From NCBI GenBank assembly GCA_002205965.3, contig NADL03000749.1:372001-436000 (forward strand): a DNA stretch of 64,000 nt. The letters are read 5' to 3'. This document shows positions 19,523-30,793 of this stretch, piece by piece. The translations under genes were made by a program, and so were the position numbers. The notes below the pieces were generated by a model that was not told the DNA's origin, ran no database searches, and worked only from the letters and a program-made list of their open reading frames with translations. The stretch is from Kappaphycus alvarezii. Its lineage: Eukaryota > Rhodophyta > Florideophyceae > Gigartinales > Solieriaceae. The number at the start of each line of letters is the position of its first letter. Positions within the stretch are counted from its first letter, which is position 1.

Positions 19523-22500
19523 ATGCAATCCTCTCCCCTTGCCCTTGCACCAAGCCTTCCATCTCCACATGAGATTCTCACCTCCCCCTTCCGCCCATCC
19601 GATCTCTTCACATCCATTCCCCGCCCATGCCTTCACGCTACCGTGCTTCTGTTTATCCGCCTAATACGGGCTGCATCTTCCTCCCTTCCCCCCGAAGAGA
19701 CACATGCAGCCTTTATCAAGCTACACCTTTTCCCCGTTGCTGTCTTTCGGCGATCACTTCGAGGAGAACCTGGCTGCCGGTCCCACAAGGGTCAAGTGCG
19801 CGGTCTCCGAGAGCGCATACGGAGAGCCTCCGGAGGGGATTGGACTGCTCTGTGGACTGAGGCTATCTCTGCACACCGCCGAAACACTGAATGGAATCTC
19901 ATGCACCGACGCCCCCGGCGACAAAATGCTTCGCCTGACAGTTTCTGCACAATGCGAGCTCTCCACCTGGCGAAAGAAGGACAGTACTCGCGCGCCATGC
20001 GCACCCTGCTCCATGCCCCAGTGGCTGACGCTGGGAGCTCTGCTGTTATCAACAAGCTGCATGAACTCCATCCAGATCCTCCGGCACCCGTGCAACCAAT
20101 CCCTCCTCCTGACCTCCCGCCCGCCCCACACATCACCGAAGCTGAGGTCCTACGGGCGGCAAGATCTCTCAATCCAACTGCCTCGTCAGGCTCTGATCTT
20201 ATGTCCCCGCGGCTTGTACGCCTCATTGCCACGACCTCCATCTCCCCGCAGGCTGGAGTCACCGGCCTCTCCGCTCTCACGAACCTTGTCAGGCGCCTAG
20301 CCAGGGGTGACCTGCTCATGCAAACCCTTCCTCTCCTCACCGCAGCCACCCTCATCCCGATCCAGCCCCGGCCGGACAAGATCCGCCCTATCGCAATTGG
20401 ACAAACGCATCGACGCCTTGCAACTGAAGTCCTACTTGGTCCGGCCCTCGCTGATACCCGCACTCATTGCGCCCCATGTCAACTCGGCAACGGTATTTCC
20501 GCCGGCATGGACTCCATAGTTCATGACGCCAGAATGCACATCAACAAACATGGTCGCGATGCAGGCTACGTCATGGTCTCGGTTGATGCCCGGAATGCTT
20601 TCAACGCTTTTTCTCGCCAGCAGCTCCTCCGCATCCTCCCATCCAAAGCCCCCTCCCTGGCGCGCTTCATCAACATGATATACGGCCGTAGTCCTCCGCC
20701 CCTATTCGTGCGCACCCGGGCCCCCGAAGCCGCTCCTATCATGCTTTACAGAAAGGAGGGAACCCAGCAGGGAGATCCTGCAAGTATGTTCCTCTTTACT
20801 CTGTGCTTACAGCCTCTTGTGCAGAAAATAACCGAGGAATGTGCTCTCAACTTGAACCGCTGGTATGCCGATGATGGACTCCTCCTCGGCCCTGTTGATG
20901 AGATCTGCAAGGCTCTACGCATCCTGGTTCACGCCGGTCCGGCTTTCCAGTTCCACATCAACGCCTCCAAGACCCTGGCATATTGGCCGTCTCTATCCTC
21001 GGACAGCCTACGCCAGCTACGATGTATGCTCCCGCTGTCTATCCCAAATGAGAACGGAATTACCCTCCTGGGCACCCCCCTGGGCTCTGATGAGTACATG
21101 CGCTCCTTTCTCAAGTCTCGAATGGACCTCTGCGACAACATGCTCGCAACCCTGCTCAAACTGCCTCACCCTCGCACCGCCTTTCACCTCCACAGACTCT
21201 GCGCATTGGCTTGCAAAGTGCAACACGCCTTCCGGCTCACCCCCCCCCGTCCATTGCATACCCCCTCGCCAAGGAGTTTGACAAGTCCCAAATGGTAGAC
21301 TATTCGAGGCTCAACTCCGTGCCCCTTACCACTCAGAGCATCCGCCAAGTTCGCCTCCCCTTTCGCCTTGGCGGGCATGGCTTTACGTCCCTAGCCCTCA
21401 CCCTGCATGCCTCATATGCGGCCAGCCTCATCGAGTCCGCACCCCTGCGACACCCCGAACGCCCTGCCGAGTTCTGTATGCGATGCGCACGACCTGCAAT
21501 GCGCTTCGTGGCCACCGCGCTTGAATCCCCCTTCCAGCCCCTACGCCTACAAGAAGAACTTCGAAACCCCCAGTCCTACTCTCTCGGACACTTGGAGCCC
21601 GAAGCCCTAGCAAAGCGACCTGAAAGACCACACCACTTTCTATTTCAGGCCATTCACAATTCGGCGGCTTCCAAGCTATGGGAAGAGGACATATGGACAG
21701 CTCAACCACGACCTCCCCGACACACTCAGGTTTCCATTCGCCTTCGCGCGAGACGTAATTCCTTGCTCAATCCATGCGCCTACGCGTGGCTCATTGCGCA
21801 TCCCTCCAAGGCTAGTCATGTTCCCCCGAGGTCTGGTCCATCATGCTTCGCCGGCACCTCGACCTCCCTGTTTTCCACTCGTCAATTCCCCTTGTTTGCT
21901 CCCACTGTCTCGCTTACATGGACGCCCAAGGCGACCATGCTTCGAGTTGCACCTCAGGATACAACGCCGCTACCCGACACAACTTCCTCCGGAACCTCCT
22001 TACGACTGACATGTTCCGACCTGCCGGTCTTGCTCACAGACAAGAAGTTCCCAACCTTGTGCCGGGTACAGACCTCCGGCCAGCCGACATCCTCGTCCAA
22101 TGTGGACCGGAACCTACTGACACGCTGGATGCGCCGACGCAAATCGCATATGATGTCACCATTCGCAATCCTATGGCCCGATCTTACCTCAAACAAGCTG
22201 CATTGGAACCTTGCGGGGCAGCCGAATCGGCCTACGTTGACAAGGTGAAGACCTTCGACCGCTCAGTGAGAGCTGCGTTTAACCTGACCCCGGACGCTAC
22301 TTTTCCAAAGCTCGGTTTTCACTTTGTTCCGCTAGCTTTCGACTCTTTCGCCGCGCCCTGTAAGTCAACCTCTGGGGTGATTGAGACCCATGCGAAATTG
22401 ATATCGCGACGACTGTTCTGTACACCAGCGGCGGCCCTTGACCACCTGCGGCAACGAATCTCGTCGACCACATGGTCTACCTTTGCAACATCGATCCAAG

Positions 22501-22616
22501 CGCGTACTCCCAAGCTGGGCAGCGACGAACTTCAACTATGCGCATGGACGACGAAGTACACCCGGTTAGATCTTAACCGTATAGTTAGGACGTGCGCAGT
22601 CCCCAGTAGATACTGA
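19523..22616 (+). pseudogene. LINE A: non-LTR retrotransposon RT with restriction-like endonuclease
   Basis: Best LINE copy in the window; one long ORF in three pieces. Piece 1 (19523-21298) holds the RT: DKIRPIAIGQTHRRLATEVL, CQLGNGISAGMDSIVHDARM, VSVDARNAFNAFS, GTQQGDPASMFLF, the catalytic NRWYADDGLLLG, and a thumb with TLLGTPLGSDEYM. Piece 2 (21211-21850) continues in frame 1 (LPFRLGGHGFTSLAL). Piece 3 (21843-22616) carries CSHCLAYMDAQGDHASSC (CCHC), RHNFLRNLL, LRPADILV, YDVTIRNPM and FHFVPLAFDSF, the pattern of the restriction-like endonuclease that nicks the target. The first frameshift falls on a run of nine C at about 21238-21246. C-rich codon use differs from neighbours. RT-plus-C-terminal nuclease is the R2-like group layout; exact clade not assigned. 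Confidence 0.8.
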
Positions 22617-22745
22617 ACGCATTAAACTTCTCTCACTATCCTAGCTACTATCTTAGCTTACACTGTCAGCTAGGCTTGTACCCTTGTTATAATACATGAA
22701 GTAAAGATGATTATATATATTACATATATATTATAAATCTCCGCC
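22617..22745 (+). other. LINE A 3' untranslated end
   Basis: AGTAGATACTGAACGCATTA just past the stop is shared with the inverted fragment at 39821-39885, and ATGAAGTAAAG (about 22697) is shared with the end of LINE E at 45858. It ends in an AT-rich TATATATTACATATATAT stretch. These shared bases are probably the 3' end recognised by the RT. Confidence 0.5.
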
Positions 22746-22814
22746 CTCAAGGTATGTCAGTAGCTACCCAAATTAGGCCTCTATTGCATAAATCAGGAAA
22801 TTTAAGTAACGGGA

Positions 22815-23030
22815 CCACCCCATTTACCCTAACATTTAAGTAAACCACTCCATTTACCCTACCAATTAAGCAAACCACCCCATTTATGCCACTACCTGTA
22901 TGGTTCAAGTTTTTAAACACATTAAAAGACCCACACCCGATTTAACCCTACCATTTAAGAAGTCGGTACCACCCGATTTACCCGAACATTTAGGTAAACC
23001 ACCCCATTTACTCTAACATTTAGCGGGGAT
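22815..23030. repeat. 30-bp minisatellite, about five units
   Basis: Unit approximately CCACCCCATTTACCCTAACA followed by TTTAAGTAAA. Two perfect-length units at 22815-22844 and 22845-22874, a third that runs into unrelated sequence, then two more near 22965-23025. Each unit contains TTTACCCTAA, similar to a telomere-type CCCTAA word, though the array is not telomeric. Confidence 0.55.
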
Positions 23031-23040
23031 CAATAAACGG

Positions 23041-23673
23041 CGAGCCTGAGGGCTCGCAGAGTTGGTTTCTATTCTTCGGGAGAAACAACCGCAGCGCTCT
23101 ACGACTACGGAGTCTACCAACCCGCTTCCCCTGACTCATCGCCTCCTTGCCCCCACTTCACTCCAGAACTTGTTCTCCACATGCGTTTGGAGCTTTCCAA
23201 GGGGTAGCCCCGCAGGGGGATCCGAACTGCGCCTAAACTACCTCGCTGAGCTCTTACAGGTCCCACCAGTTGTCAATGATGGACGAAGCTTACTAGCTGC
23301 TCTGACTAGTGTCGTCAACTTGCTAGCCAACGGGAAGGGCCTTGCGGCTATATCTGCATGGATCGCATGTGCGCCGCTTACGGCTCTTCTGAAACCGGAC
23401 GGAGGAATCAGACCTATCGCTGTGGGCGAGACCTTACGTCACTTGGTGGGCAGGTGATTGCTGACTCGCATTTCCGACAAGGCTTGCGAACACTTTCAGC
23501 CACTACAGTTGGGAGTATCAACGTCAGGAGGATCTGAGGCAGTTGTCCACGCTATACGGCGACTATATGAGGAGCATGACGAATCCGCCGAGTATGGACA
23601 ACAGTGCTCCGCGCAACCATCGTGTCGGATCTATTCGTGGAGCGCGAGTATAACCGGCCACTTACCGCTGTAA
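23041..23673 (+). pseudogene. LINE fragment C (RT N-terminal part)
   Basis: Reads LLQVPPVVNDGRSLLAALTS, then LKPDGGIRPIAVGETLRHLV, a TGA, and LQLGVSTSGGSEAVVHAIRR. These match the early RT blocks of LINE A (IRPIAIGQTHRRLATEV, CQLGNGISAGMDSIVHDARM). The fragment stops before the catalytic YADD box, so it is truncated at both ends. It lies 420 bp downstream of LINE A in the same orientation but is a divergent, independent copy. Confidence 0.65.
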
Positions 23674-24705
23674 ATTTTGAAAGGGGTTTTTCTTTTAGCA
23701 GTGGGTACCCGTCCTGTTGTGGCATCTTCATCGTCGACATTGGTAGATTGCGTCACATCAATAAAATAGCCGCAGTCTTCTCCGCTATTTAAAGGGTCCC
23801 TGTGGGCGGCTCCTTGGAAAGTTTAATGGGGTGGAGTAGATCGGATTACTGGGTTTCCTTCGATTCACATAAAATGTTGCTAAGGTCCATATTGGTGAGC
23901 GTTTGTAACAGAATCGCGGCCGTTCGGGAAGGATGAAAGATGTTGCTTCGGGCAGTGGCGAGCTCATATTCTCCAGGGTTTGGTCCTCAAAAAGTTGTTG
24001 CTGGTCTGAACGGTTGATTTTCTCAACACTGGAGCGGCTTTAGAAAACATGGATCATTCTCATAGAAGAAATCTAAAATTTAAATTACTTCTGACTTACT
24101 AACGATATTTAGGTACCGTTTTTGGCTCTAAAAAGTGGAGAATCACAGTTTTGCAGAGGGGTAAGAAAGTCTCCCGCCCCCATATTTGCCATAACAAGTA
24201 TTTGAAGTGGACGCCTAAACATTTGGGTTATGGATACAACTGCTCCGACGGGGGAGTCTCAACCACCTCGGAGTATTTGTTACTGGTTTTTCGTATCAAT
24301 GATAGATTTACCCTGTAAAAATGACTCTGTGTTTTCAGGATCGGCCCACTGAAAATATAAAATGTGGTAAATTGAAATTAAAATGGAACGTCATCGGATG
24401 GGAAAAAGGTAACGAAAAGTTTTCTTGATATAGCTTATCTACTGCTTAGATTAAATTACTGTACAGTATATGTTAGCACTTAAAATAGAGGGATGATGCG
24501 GTACGTTTTTCAAGTTGTTTTCATAGGTATGTACGGCACGCGAACAAAAACTTACGGAAGTCACCTGGAGTAACGTTGAAAATTGAGTACAAAGGGCAGA
24601 AGATACGTTTGCCACACCGTATCATATTACCGCCAAAACCATGATTATTTATCATATATAGACCTCAACTCACTAGTCCCAGCCCCTGTCCCCGCGTACC
24701 TCCTC
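23674..24705. other. No supported gene
   Basis: About 1 kb of AT-rich sequence with no recognisable element or gene. A single TACTGTACAGTA motif lies at 24459-24470. Confidence 0.4.
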
Positions 24706-24835
24706 TGCACTCGCATCCGCACTCACAACTTCCACCCCCACCCCACAAGCATCCGCACCCACAACCCCCTACCCCACAAGCACCCGCACCCAGACACATG
24801 CAAGCACACGAACTACCCACACCCGCGCTACCAAC
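24706..24835. repeat. C/A-rich degenerate tandem repeat
   Basis: Repeats of CCCCACAAGC followed by A(T/C)CCGCACCCACAACC. On the plus strand it opens a His/Pro-rich frame (about 24583-24984) that I do not believe is a gene, since the composition alone explains it. Confidence 0.45.
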
Positions 24836-25200
24836 CCATCCCAGCAGTTACCTCTAACGACACTCTCATTCCAATTCCCACTTTAATACCAGAGACATTT
24901 GAACTCCCAAAAGATGCCGTCAGTCGTCACAACGAGTGCCAATACCGCTACCCGCGATGCGCCGGCTTCGATTGCGCAAGCTAATGCAGCTGCTTTACCA
25001 CTCCTCTCGTTGCTTATCCTCTCCAACCTGCCATCCGTTCCAATCGGGAAGAAATCTAATGCGATCATTGTTGAGCCCGTAAAATCTTCTATGGCAATAG
25101 CAATGCCTTTGATACATCCTTCACGCAGCTATGGCTCCTTGAACGTTCTGCATGGAGTACAAGTAGTTAATGTCGACGATAATGATATCGTCGTGTATGG

Positions 25201-25690
25201 ATGGGGCTGCTAAGGAGAGCAAAACCAAACTCAAGAGATTTGACTAAAGATATTTTGATGTCTATCTGGCGAAGGCCTTTTGCGCAGTCGATAAGATTGA
25301 GGCTATTCGGTGAGAAAAAGGTTAAGGCTTACGACAAGGTGAAGGAGATGTTTCTAGCAGAGCTGCCTTCTATAGTATTTAAGTACCTAGCGAAGCCAAG
25401 CTCTAAGTATCTACATGACCGCTTCAACTTTCTCGTCTAGATTCGCTACAAGGACACGAAACGCACTGCTTCTTTATCTGGTATAGCATAGACGTTAACT
25501 GAGAAGGAATATCTGATGTATGATCTAATTCTGGATTTGGATGGATTTGAGGAAGCGGCGAGGAGGGAGAGGGAAGAGGAAGGGGAGGCGAAGAGGAAGA
25601 GGAGGCGAAGAGGAAGTTATTTGAGGTAATTAATGCGACTAGAGATATTGCAGTTGAGCGTAAGCGCAAGAATCGCATTATAGAAAAAAA
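25201..25690 (+). pseudogene. SANT/MYB-like transposon accessory protein, broken
   Basis: Reads FKYLAKPSSKYLHDRFNFLV, a stop, RYKDTKRTASLSGIA, a stop, TLTEKEYLMYDLILDLDGFE, then a Glu/Arg/Lys-rich run, and after a frameshift KLFEVINATRDIAVERKRK. The order L-x-x-RF-x-x-L, SGI, LTEKEYLL and a charged helix is typical of SANT/MYB-like proteins carried by DNA transposons in algae and oomycetes (from memory). It points toward the minus-strand transposase remnant at 26224, repeating the convergent layout seen at 4432-6815. Confidence 0.45.
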
Positions 25691-26223
25691 TTGTGGTAGT
25701 TAATGGAGGATAATGGGAGAGAAGAGCGAAGGAAGGGGAAGAGGGGCTACTATAATGTGATTTAAATCGTGAACGATGCCTTTACCGAGAACTTTAAGCT
25801 TGTTCGGGAGGTTGAGTAAAGGAACTTGGAGGTTTTGCAAGCGCGCCTTGACTCCTGGCGCGAGCGTGCAGCACAAGAGGGGGGACAAATTGAGGGAAGG
25901 TTGGCCGTAGGCGAAACTAAAGTATAAATGGATGAAGAGCAGCGAAGGAATGCTTGGAAAGAATGACTAAAATCATAGAAAAAAAACGATAGAATGATTA
26001 CTAAGTTGGCCTAGCGCCCTCAAAATGGAATCCAGAAGATAACAGAAAAAGAATGGGCGCTGCAAACTGCTTCATAGATCTTGAAATGGTTGAAACCCAT
26101 TCTGTGACTAGAACAGAGTAAAAAACTCCAAAATTTCTCATTTACTGTGACTTGAGGTACAGTTGTAGGCAGTGAGATGTGCAACAGAAGTGAGAAGACA
26201 ACTGGCTGGCCTTCTAAGCAAAT

Positions 26224-26510
26224 TTAGTGAAGTTTAAAGTTTAGCAAAAGGGCAGGAGTACAATATAAAGGCTCGACAGGGACAGTTCGCACTTTCAAAT
26301 CGCGATCAAAATCGTTCCTAGACCACTGTTTCTTCAAACATTTAGAGCCCCATTTAACGCTGATACGAAGCTGACTCATCGCAGCACTGAAATCATTTTG
26401 ATCAGCGGAGGCGTTCATTTGGTGGAAAGACCTAATCATTTACGGCCTCATAAAGTGAAGGGAATATTTATATATGCATTACCGCGCAATATCAATTAAT
26501 AGGGATGCTC
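26224..26510 (-). pseudogene. DDE transposase C-terminal fragment
   Basis: Minus-strand reading: FHQMNASADQNDFSAAMSQL, RISVKWGSKCLKKQW, FDRDLKVRTVPVEPLYCTP and ALLLNF. This fits the end of DDE-type transposases in which 'F-N-x-x-M-S-x-x-R-I-x-V-E-W' carries the last catalytic Glu; here that residue is Lys (VKW). Upstream sequence to about 26900 has only weak traces. Probably the partner of the SANT-like gene at 25201-25690. Confidence 0.45.
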
Positions 26511-28793
26511 AGAGCTTCTCCTCCATTCCGATCTTTCGCAAAAGCTTGAGATGATGTCTTCGGTTGTCTGGTATACGTGGAAGTTTATAAGCTTATATCC
26601 TGAATGGCAGCTTTGCTGCTTACTTTCATGTCCTCCTGTCCTCTTCACTTGGGTATTGGTATAGTCAATCAATATGACACAGCGATCAAGTGGGCATCAA
26701 TTCTTCTCCATTGCTTTTGCGTAGATCGATGTTCCGGATTGCAGCAATGCGAACGAAACTCGAGAAGATGCCCCTTGGAATCCATTAATACCTTTTTGGT
26801 CTCCCAAAATAGATCAATCTTGAAAAGAGTCCATCTCAAATTACTCCTCTATATCTACTAGAAGAATGAGGGACGAAATTATTCGCAAAACAATGCTGCA
26901 AACAGTAACGGGTCATAAAATTAGAGGTTATGCTTCGTGAAGTTTCCTTCCAGGTGAATGAAGTCCGCCAGCATCCCGATGTTTTCTCTTGAGAACTGGT
27001 ACCTCGCCATGCTCTCCCCTTACGTAAAAGCGTTTAGGTTGAACGTATTGGTAGATATGCGAGCGTGGGCCGGAGAAACCACTCGATATCAATGTGAACC
27101 CCGACTGAATGATTCGGACACGAAAGAGCGAGCTTGTCCTCACTGGCCATCATAGCGCATCGAGCTGTCAACCCCCATTTTTACCTAAGAGCTGGGGTTT
27201 TAACCAGGTTTTAGCCTGCATGAGGCATTACTAAATATCGTGGGAGTACTTTCGGAAGTTTAATACCCGTAACTACGTGGCATTTGAGTAGGAGGATATA
27301 TTCTCTTCGGTAATCCTCCGAAGACATGCACAAAAAACGTGCGGCGTAATTTGGAAAACATCTACAGTAATCGTATTTTTGTGTTTTTTATTTCTGAAAA
27401 GAAGGTACGAATTTCGTATTGCGTAGTCTCTCTAATAATAGAAAGAAATATATTTACTTAAAAATATAGCCCAGATATCAGAGCAATGGTCCGAGAGACA
27501 TTTATAATCGAATACTTACGGCCCAGCTCGGCATTACGGTACTTCTTATCAGGTTGCTAATTTTTTTGGCAATTTGCACTTACAGGTCTGAGCTTACATC
27601 TAGGAGCTGAGAGTTCAATGTAAAATTAGTGCATTCGGATAGGGTAAAGATAGCGTCAAAGGAAAAGTGAGCCGCAAACTACCCGGAATGAGAATTGTAG
27701 CTAGCGAAATAGTGCTACAGTTAACGTTAAAGGAAAAAGCGATGCGGTGTAATGCAAGAATATTGATTGATCTAGTAATGAAATATAAGAGGTCGGGTTC
27801 TACCACTTTGCTTGAAGGCTAGAGAGCTGCTCGAAGTTTTTGGGTTCGAATTTGCTTTCCTCCTCTTCAATAAGCAATTTATCTAGCTAATATATATTTT
27901 TCTCATAACTTTAGTCTCGTTGAAACAATACAAAGCACCAGAAAACGCAGGAAAAGACTTCACATGGACGCATCTATTTTAACAATAGATAATCAACAGA
28001 AACTGAAAAAATCTAATATCACAATCTTTGCCCTCTACATCAGAATCTATAACCCCCCTCAAGACATCAGAAGTACCTATTTAGTACCGACACAAGCCCT
28101 TGATTGGCTCACGACTGCGTACCCATTCCTGAAACGAGTCAAACTTACCTGGCTCCCATCCAACCGAGTCCATGGTCGCAACCATGTGATATAACCAATT
28201 AACTCCTTCCTCACCCGTGTGACATGGTTCAACATTCCCCTCTTCATGCCCGGCCTCCTAATCCTCCCATTCTTCCTCTCTGGATTCGTCCTAGCCCTAT
28301 TACTCTTCTATTCCGTAGATCACTTCCGGAGCCAACCACTCCTCGAAGCAATCCACTGCCTTTCCGTCTTCCTCTTTCAAGTCGCCCCACCATGTCCTAA
28401 GCTTTGGCCTCTACTAAACGAAGAGCTAAAAGCTCCGTAAGGAGCTTCCTGCTTTGTCGAGGTACGTATTCTTCTACGTAAGTGGGGCCCGAAGGGAATA
28501 GAGGAGAGTCGGAGATAATGCGAGGATGGTTTGATTTGGACATGAGAAAAGGGTGGGTATTCCGTCCATATTACCAGTAAAAAATGTTAAATTTGTCCAG
28601 TGGTTGTTGTTAGAGGGCTGTGGATAAATTTTAGCCCGAATCTGATGGGTTTAATAATTGTCAAAAGGCTCAGATTGTCAGGACTGCTGCATTAAAAAAT
28701 AGGCGTTAATTAGTTTTGGAGGAGAAATTGGTATAAATCGCATTTAAAGATAACTTATCGAAAATTGCATGTAAGAATTTTAATCATGGAAAG
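26511..28793. other. No supported gene
   Basis: About 2.3 kb. Several open frames of 60-85 codons on both strands lack motifs or start context. A GGGTTCGAATTTG near 27838 resembles a tRNA B box but no cloverleaf forms. Likely old, unrecognisable transposon sequence. Confidence 0.35.
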
Positions 28794-29331
28794 ATGTTTA
28801 GAGTTGAAAACAATCAAGTAAATCTAGAAGAAGAAAAAATCACTGTCGAAGAGAGAGATTGTCGTAGATTAGAGGCGGAAGAGGCAGGGGAAAAGGCAGA
28901 GGAAGAAGAGGAAGAGGAGGAAGAGGAATTAGAGGAAGAGGAAGATGAAGAGGAGGACTGGATAGACCTGTGGGAGCCACTAGTTTACAACAGTGAGGGA
29001 GCTGTGGTGGAGAACGAAGGGGAGACTGAGGGAGTAATCGTTACCTCTGACTCTTCTGAAAAGGATGAAGAGGAGGATGAAGAGGAAGACGAGGAGGATG
29101 AGGTGAAGGGAGACATGGAAAATGCTGGAATGGTGTGGTGCCGTGGGGAGGGGGCCGGAAAGTATGGACCAGGTGGTCCCGACTCTTGAACCGGATGAGG
29201 GAATCTTCAGTGGTCTAGATATTTCCCAGGAGGCAATGGAGAATTCTAAGCCGTTCACGGATATTTTTGGGGACTGCTTGGGTGAAATGGATATTTTGGG
29301 GGAATTTTTTGGCTCTGATCTAGAGGACTAA
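28794..29331 (+). pseudogene. Hypothetical highly acidic protein, one frameshift
   Basis: From MFRVENNQVNLEEEKITVEE a 131-codon frame with long Glu/Asp runs (residues 40-60 and 90-110 almost wholly acidic), followed by an overlapping second frame ending FSGLDISQEAMENSKPFTDI, FGDCLGEMDILGEFFGSDLE D. The second frame looks like protein and would join after a one-base shift or an unseen intron near 29140. No family recognised. It lies just upstream of an LTR-like sequence at 29395 and could be the 3' end of an older element. Low certainty that it is expressed. Confidence 0.35.
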
Positions 29332-29394
29332 TATATTAAGAAATAAATCTAGATATTTATCCTGATAGTATCTGCTGTTAGTCTTTCTCATTTA

Positions 29395-29603
29395 CACGAT
29401 TCCATTTGATGCATTTTATTGTTCTTAGTATGTTTCTTTGAGACTTTATGGTTAGCCAAAAAGTCTATATAAGCTGAGTAAACTGCTTCTTCCTGTGGAG
29501 GTCAAGCAAGTTGGCAGAAAACTTCAAGTTAAGTCCTTAGTAGTAGGAAGTTGAGTGTCAACTTTAGGCCCAAGATCCATTTTTCTTGCGCTGGTAACAG
29601 AGC
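29395..29603 (+). repeat. LTR-like fragment with primer-binding site
   Basis: About 190 bp homologous to 32795-33002 (shared GCATTTTAT, AGTATGTTTCTTTGAGACTT, AAGTCTATATAAGCTGAGTA). It contains a TATATAAG box at 29466-29473 and is followed by TGGTAACAGAGC (29592-29603), a common initiator-tRNA-Met primer site of LTR elements. The internal region after it has no readable coding sequence. Confidence 0.55.
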
Positions 29604-30103
29604 ATTAGTGGTAGATTCTGCCCCTTTCATACTTATTTGTAGCCCTCTTAACTGTCTTCCTTATGCACTCCTTTTTGTTTCCTCAACTATTCCACGGTAG
29701 GACTTTTGTCGCTTGCAACACCTCCTTGTGGTATTTCGTTCTGAGTATCTCTTCTCCCGACCATTTTCCCCTATCAGAATACACGTAAAATAAGTAATAA
29801 AGAATTAACTAGAGTTTAGATTAGATTCCCCCCGCTAGAAGTGCCAGACGACGAAGTAAACTATCCCATCATTCTCCCCATAGGTTGAAATCCGGATGGG
29901 TCCGATAGCTGCTGTTTCCCCTCTTTATTGAAGCACGAAAAGGACAAATTATTCCCTCACTAAGAAGATTTGTTTGTCAAGTTGGCTGTAGAGTATAAAT
30001 AGGTCAATTTCGTATCCTGAACATAGGACTGAGTTAAAGTAACCAAACCACGTTTTTCATTATTCTTCCCGTTCTCCGACGGCTTAGTGCGCGGCAGTGG
30101 CCT
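29604..30103. other. No supported gene
   Basis: Presumably decayed internal region of the retroelement whose LTR and primer site precede it. Nothing readable. Confidence 0.35.
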
Positions 30104-30145
30104 AGTGGTCTAGAAAGACACGTATACGTGTCTTTGTTGACCACT
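30104..30145. repeat. 42-nt double-stem hairpin
   Basis: AGTGGTC (30104-30110) pairs with GACCACT (30139-30145); a 3/3 internal loop is followed by an 11-bp inner arm AAAGACACGTA that is itself a perfect palindrome with its partner (30114-30135). The sequence just before, GGCAGTGGCCTAGTGG, resembles a tRNA A box, but no B box follows. It could form a cruciform or a structured RNA. Confidence 0.5.
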
Positions 30146-30793
30146 CTTCAGTACTTACTCCAAATCTCCATCCACAGCCGTTGCGTTTTCTTCTAATTAT
30201 ACAATTCTGCTAGAATGTTGTGCAATGCGCCGTGCTGAGGCATTCTCTTCGATCGATAGGTATTCTCTTCTATCGGCGCAAATATGGGCGAAATCGCAAT
30301 CAATCAGCTACGAGAAGGACTTAGTGCTCAGCGGCGGGACGAACGAAACTCTCGTCCGCGTTACCATAACAAAACGATCACGATGCTTTTCGAGTCTACT
30401 ATATCGGTGATTGGTATGTCACGCTTTCGAAGTCCTCACGTTGGACGTTCCTAAAGAAAAATAATCACAACAACTTAGGCCACCAGGCTACGCAGGCAGT
30501 TATTTCACCAGACTGCTTCCAAGCATTCGGGGACCACCACCATCAACAAAGACCGGAACAAGCCATTCCTGAGCCCCTTCCAACGCTGAAGGATATTTCA
30601 ATCCGCTGTAACACCAGTCAACGAATCATTCGCGGTTAATCTTGATTTCGAGTCACTATTGGAGCTGAACATGCAGATGCGGCATCGATGATACTAGCGG
30701 CGGCGACACGATCTACGAATGGTGAGGCTAGATTGAGACCAAGACCACTGCGTCACAAGGAAAATGTTTACGGCGACTACGCTTTTCTGTGCG
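30146..30793. other. No supported gene
   Basis: Short motif-free open frames only. The right end borders LINE fragment D. Confidence 0.35.

Noticed and set aside
19792-20463. 223-codon minus-strand frame opposite LINE A.
   Set aside because: Arg/Ser/Gly-rich shadow of the GC-rich RT frame; no motif, and the sense strand has conserved RT blocks.
24583-24984. 133-codon His/Pro-rich frame.
   Set aside because: Explained by the C/A-rich tandem repeat at 24706-24835.
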